Below are positions 62,343 through 64,000 of a stretch of 64,000 nucleotides of DNA, one piece after another (position 1 is the stretch's first letter; each line of letters starts with the position of its first letter). The stretch lies in contig NZ_JAJMLW010000002.1 of the NCBI RefSeq assembly GCF_022669055.1, positions 186,001 to 250,000 of the forward strand, read 5' to 3'. Both the position numbers and the translations under genes were made by a program. The stretch comes from Adlercreutzia faecimuris (GTDB taxonomy: Bacteria > Actinomycetota > Coriobacteriia > Coriobacteriales > Eggerthellaceae). The notes beneath the pieces are model-generated. The model made no database searches and had not been told where the DNA came from. It saw only the letters and a program-made list of their open reading frames with translations.

Positions 62343-63548
62343 ATGTCCGCCCCCCAGCGCGCCGAGCGTCTCTGGACGCCGGCCAACGTCGTCACCGTCG
62401 TGCGCATCTGCCTGGTGCCCGCCTTCGTGGTGGCGCTTCTGAGCCCGTGGCCCCAGTGGATGGGCCTCACCGACTTCACGGACCAGGCGAAGAGCCTGGT
62501 GGCGGCCGGCGTCTTCATCCTCATATCCTGCACCGACTGGATCGACGGGTACCTGGCCCGCAGCCGCGGCGAGGTGACCGACTTCGGCAAGTTCATGGAC
62601 CCGCTGGCCGACAAGATCCTCGTGGCGGCGGCGCTGCTCGCCCTGGTGGAGCTCGCCGCGCTGCCCTCGTGGCCCGTGCTCATCATCCTGGCGCGCGAGT
62701 TCATCGTGTCCGGCGTGCGCATGGTGGCCGCCAGCCGCGGCGAGGTGATCGCCGCCAGCTGGTACGGCAAGGCCAAGACGGTCTTCCAGATCATCGCCAT
62801 CGTGCTGTTCATCGTGAAGGACGGGCTTGAGCTGCCCGATGCCGCGGCGGCCGTGACGAGCCCCCTCTACGTCGTGTCCTGGGCGGTGATGATCGTCGCC
62901 CTCGTGCTGACCATCGTGTCGATGATGGACTACCTGGCCAAGGCGCGCCACCTGCTGGGGTTCGGGCCCCGGGCGGCCGCGGGCGCCGCCGGGGATGACG
63001 GTGCCGCCGGCTCCGCGGCCGTTGCGAGCGCCGTCGGCGGGGACGGGCTTGAGGCGTGCGTGGACACCGCGGCGCGGGAGGCGGTGGCGGCCCTCGGGGC
63101 GGCCGGGCTGACCGCGGCCACGGCCGAGAGCCTCACCGGCGGCCTCATAGCGGGCGCGCTCACCGCGGTGCCCGGGTCGTCGGCCGTCGTGCGCGGCGGC
63201 GTCGCGAGCTACGCGCCCGAGGCCAAGGAGGCCCTGCTCGGCGTGGACGGCCGCGCCATCGCGCACGCGGGCGTCGTGAGCGAGCCGGTGGCCCGGCAGA
63301 TGGCCGAGGGCGCCCGCGCGCGCCTGGCGGCCGACGTGGCCGTGGCCGTCACGGGCATCGCGGGGCCGGGCGGCGCCGAGCCGGGCAAGCCGGTGGGCAC
63401 CGTGTGGATGGCCGTGGCCACCGCCGACGGGACGGCCGCCCGCGAGCTGCGCTTCGACGGCGACCGGCGGGCGGTGCGGCTCCAGACGGTGGAGCGCGCG
63501 CTCGGGGCGCTCGCGCGCGCGGCGGCGGGGGAGGAGCCGCTGGGCTAG
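62343..63548 (+). CDS. pgsA: Fusion of CDP-diacylglycerol-glycerol-3-phosphate phosphatidyltransferase (PgsA) and CinA C-terminal amidase (PncC)
   Basis: A 401-residue single reading frame with two domains. Residues about 1-208 are a multi-TM PgsA, with the signature from CTDWIDGYLARSRGEVTDFG to MDPLADK. After a Gly/Ala linker (about 210-235), residues about 236-400 are a CinA C-terminal domain (AESLTGGLIAGALTAVPGSS, GVVSEPVARQMAEGAR, VTGIAGPGG). The latter is a nicotinamide-nucleotide amidohydrolase. In many bacteria pgsA, cinA and recA are consecutive separate genes; here the first two are joined and recA probably follows. No frameshift or internal stop is seen. Confidence 0.88.
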   Translation: MSAPQRAERLWTPANVVTVVRICLVPAFVVALLSPWPQWMGLTDFTDQAKSLVAAGVFILISCTDWIDGYLARSRGEVTDFGKFMDPLADKILVAAALLALVELAALPSWPVLIILAREFIVSGVRMVAASRGEVIAASWYGKAKTVFQIIAIVLFIVKDGLELPDAAAAVTSPLYVVSWAVMIVALVLTIVSMMDYLAKARHLLGFGPRAAAGAAGDDGAAGSAAVASAVGGDGLEACVDTAAREAVAALGAAGLTAATAESLTGGLIAGALTAVPGSSAVVRGGVASYAPEAKEALLGVDGRAIAHAGVVSEPVARQMAEGARARLAADVAVAVTGIAGPGGAEPGKPVGTVWMAVATADGTAARELRFDGDRRAVRLQTVERALGALARAAAGEEPLG

Positions 63549-63875
63549 CCCGCGGCGCCGGGGAGGCGCCCGCGCGCGGCCTGCCGTGGCGCGCGAGACG
63601 TTCGCGGAGCGCTGCGGCGCGGGCCGCGGGGCGCCCTCCTGCGGCGGGGACGCGCCTCGGCGGCGCTCCCGTGATGCCGTGGCCCCGCGGGGGCGCGTCC
63701 TGGCGGCGCCCCCGCGGGGCGGGGGAGGCGCTCCCGCGTCGTCACGGACCCCGGGGGCCGGGCGCGCGGCGTCGCGGGGCGGTCGCGCCTGCGGCGCCCC
63801 GCCATCTCCGCGCCGTCGCCGGGGGCGCCTAGGATGGCGCTCGGGGCGACTTCCATGGCTTTCCGAAGTTTTCCC
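63549..63875 (+). other. Gene-free interval between the pgsA-cinA fusion and the SOS promoter
   Basis: About 330 bp of very GC-rich sequence. Frames are open on both strands, but their translations are low-complexity Arg/Ala/Gly/Pro with no ribosome sites. I see no gene or clear terminator. Confidence 0.5.
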
Positions 63876-63903
63876 TTGACGTGCAAACAGGTGTTCGTAT
63901 AAT
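63876..63903 (+). promoter_or_regulatory. Strong promoter with a LexA (SOS) box, probably for recA
   Basis: TTGACG (63876-63881) and TATAAT (63898-63903) are 16 bp apart. The spacer holds CAAACAGGTGTTCG (63884-63897), one mismatch from the Gram-positive LexA consensus CGAAC-N4-GTTCG. LexA bound there would block the promoter. Confidence 0.8.
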
Positions 63904-63952
63904 GGACGAAGACCGAAGCCGCGCCCGCGCGGGTACCCTTGAAGGAGTGGGA

Positions 63953-64000
63953 ATGAACGAAGAAAAGTCGAAGATGCTCAAGCTGACCACGGACCAGATC
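63953..64000 (+). CDS. recA: Start of a gene, probably recA (truncated by the window end)
   Basis: Only 16 codons are present (MNEEKSKMLKLTTDQI), with GAAGGAG upstream. The residues fit the variable N-terminus of RecA just before the usual QIEK segment, but are too few to prove it. The assignment rests mainly on the SOS box and on the pgsA-cinA-recA order common in bacteria. Confidence 0.6.
   Translation, partial: MNEEKSKMLKLTTDQI

Noticed and set aside
63586-63879. Possible small genes in the gap before the SOS promoter
   Set aside because: The translations are low-complexity Arg/Ala/Gly on both strands, with no ribosome site.

Overview
The window is about 64 kb of very GC-rich DNA from a high-GC Gram-positive anaerobe, most likely a member of the Coriobacteriia (Actinomycetota). 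This is an inference. It rests on the base composition, an Ech-type energy-converting hydrogenase beside an indolepyruvate:ferredoxin oxidoreductase cluster, zinc-ribbon membrane proteins, and surface proteins ending in an LAQTG sorting signal. Almost every gene is on the plus strand. I saw no rRNA, tRNA, CRISPR array or transposase.

Region 1 (1-12.1 kb). The 3' end of an MFS transporter is followed by a minus-strand membrane-anchored protein of unknown function. Next come two overlapping YhgE/Pip-family membrane proteins behind a promoter with a palindrome in its spacer, then a complete six-gene echABCDEF [NiFe]-hydrogenase operon.

Region 2 (12.2-24.8 kb). pgsA and a VanW protein lead into a metabolic cluster: a phenylacetate-CoA-ligase-like enzyme with an ACT protein, a D,D-carboxypeptidase, an FHA protein, iorA-iorB, a second ACT protein, a second phenylacetate-CoA-ligase-like enzyme and gluQ. 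A small lipoprotein follows. With Ech, these genes suggest fermentation of aromatic amino acids: IOR reduces ferredoxin, aryl-acetyl-CoA goes to the ligases, and Ech disposes of the electrons as H2 while conserving energy.

Region 3 (24.8-41.3 kb). This is housekeeping: menA; hrcA-dnaJ behind a CIRCE-like operator; rsmE-mtaB; phoH-ybeY-dgkA-era; a zinc-ribbon/PASTA protein; recO; rpsO-pnp. It is interrupted at 30.4-32.3 kb by an accessory islet. The islet holds a Fic-family gene bracketed by two copies of the last ~82 bp of mtaB, followed by a toxin-antitoxin pair (RelB-like antitoxin plus PIN toxin) with its own operator.

Region 4 (41.3-53.5 kb). Two giant paralogous cell-wall-anchored proteins (1841 and 1761 aa) flank dapB. 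Each has its own promoter, a similar leader, and a terminator built on the same stem. Immediately after the signal peptide both genes carry an uninterrupted run of nine C, and in both a one-base slip in either direction meets a stop codon within a few codons. They look like a pair of phase-variable (on/off) surface proteins. This is the most interesting signal in the window.

Region 5 (53.6-64 kb). dapA, rnj (RNase J), ftsK/spoIIIE, rodZ-like, yajQ, rimO, a fused pgsA-cinA gene, and the first 16 codons of a gene that is probably recA, behind a strong promoter with a LexA (SOS) box in its spacer.
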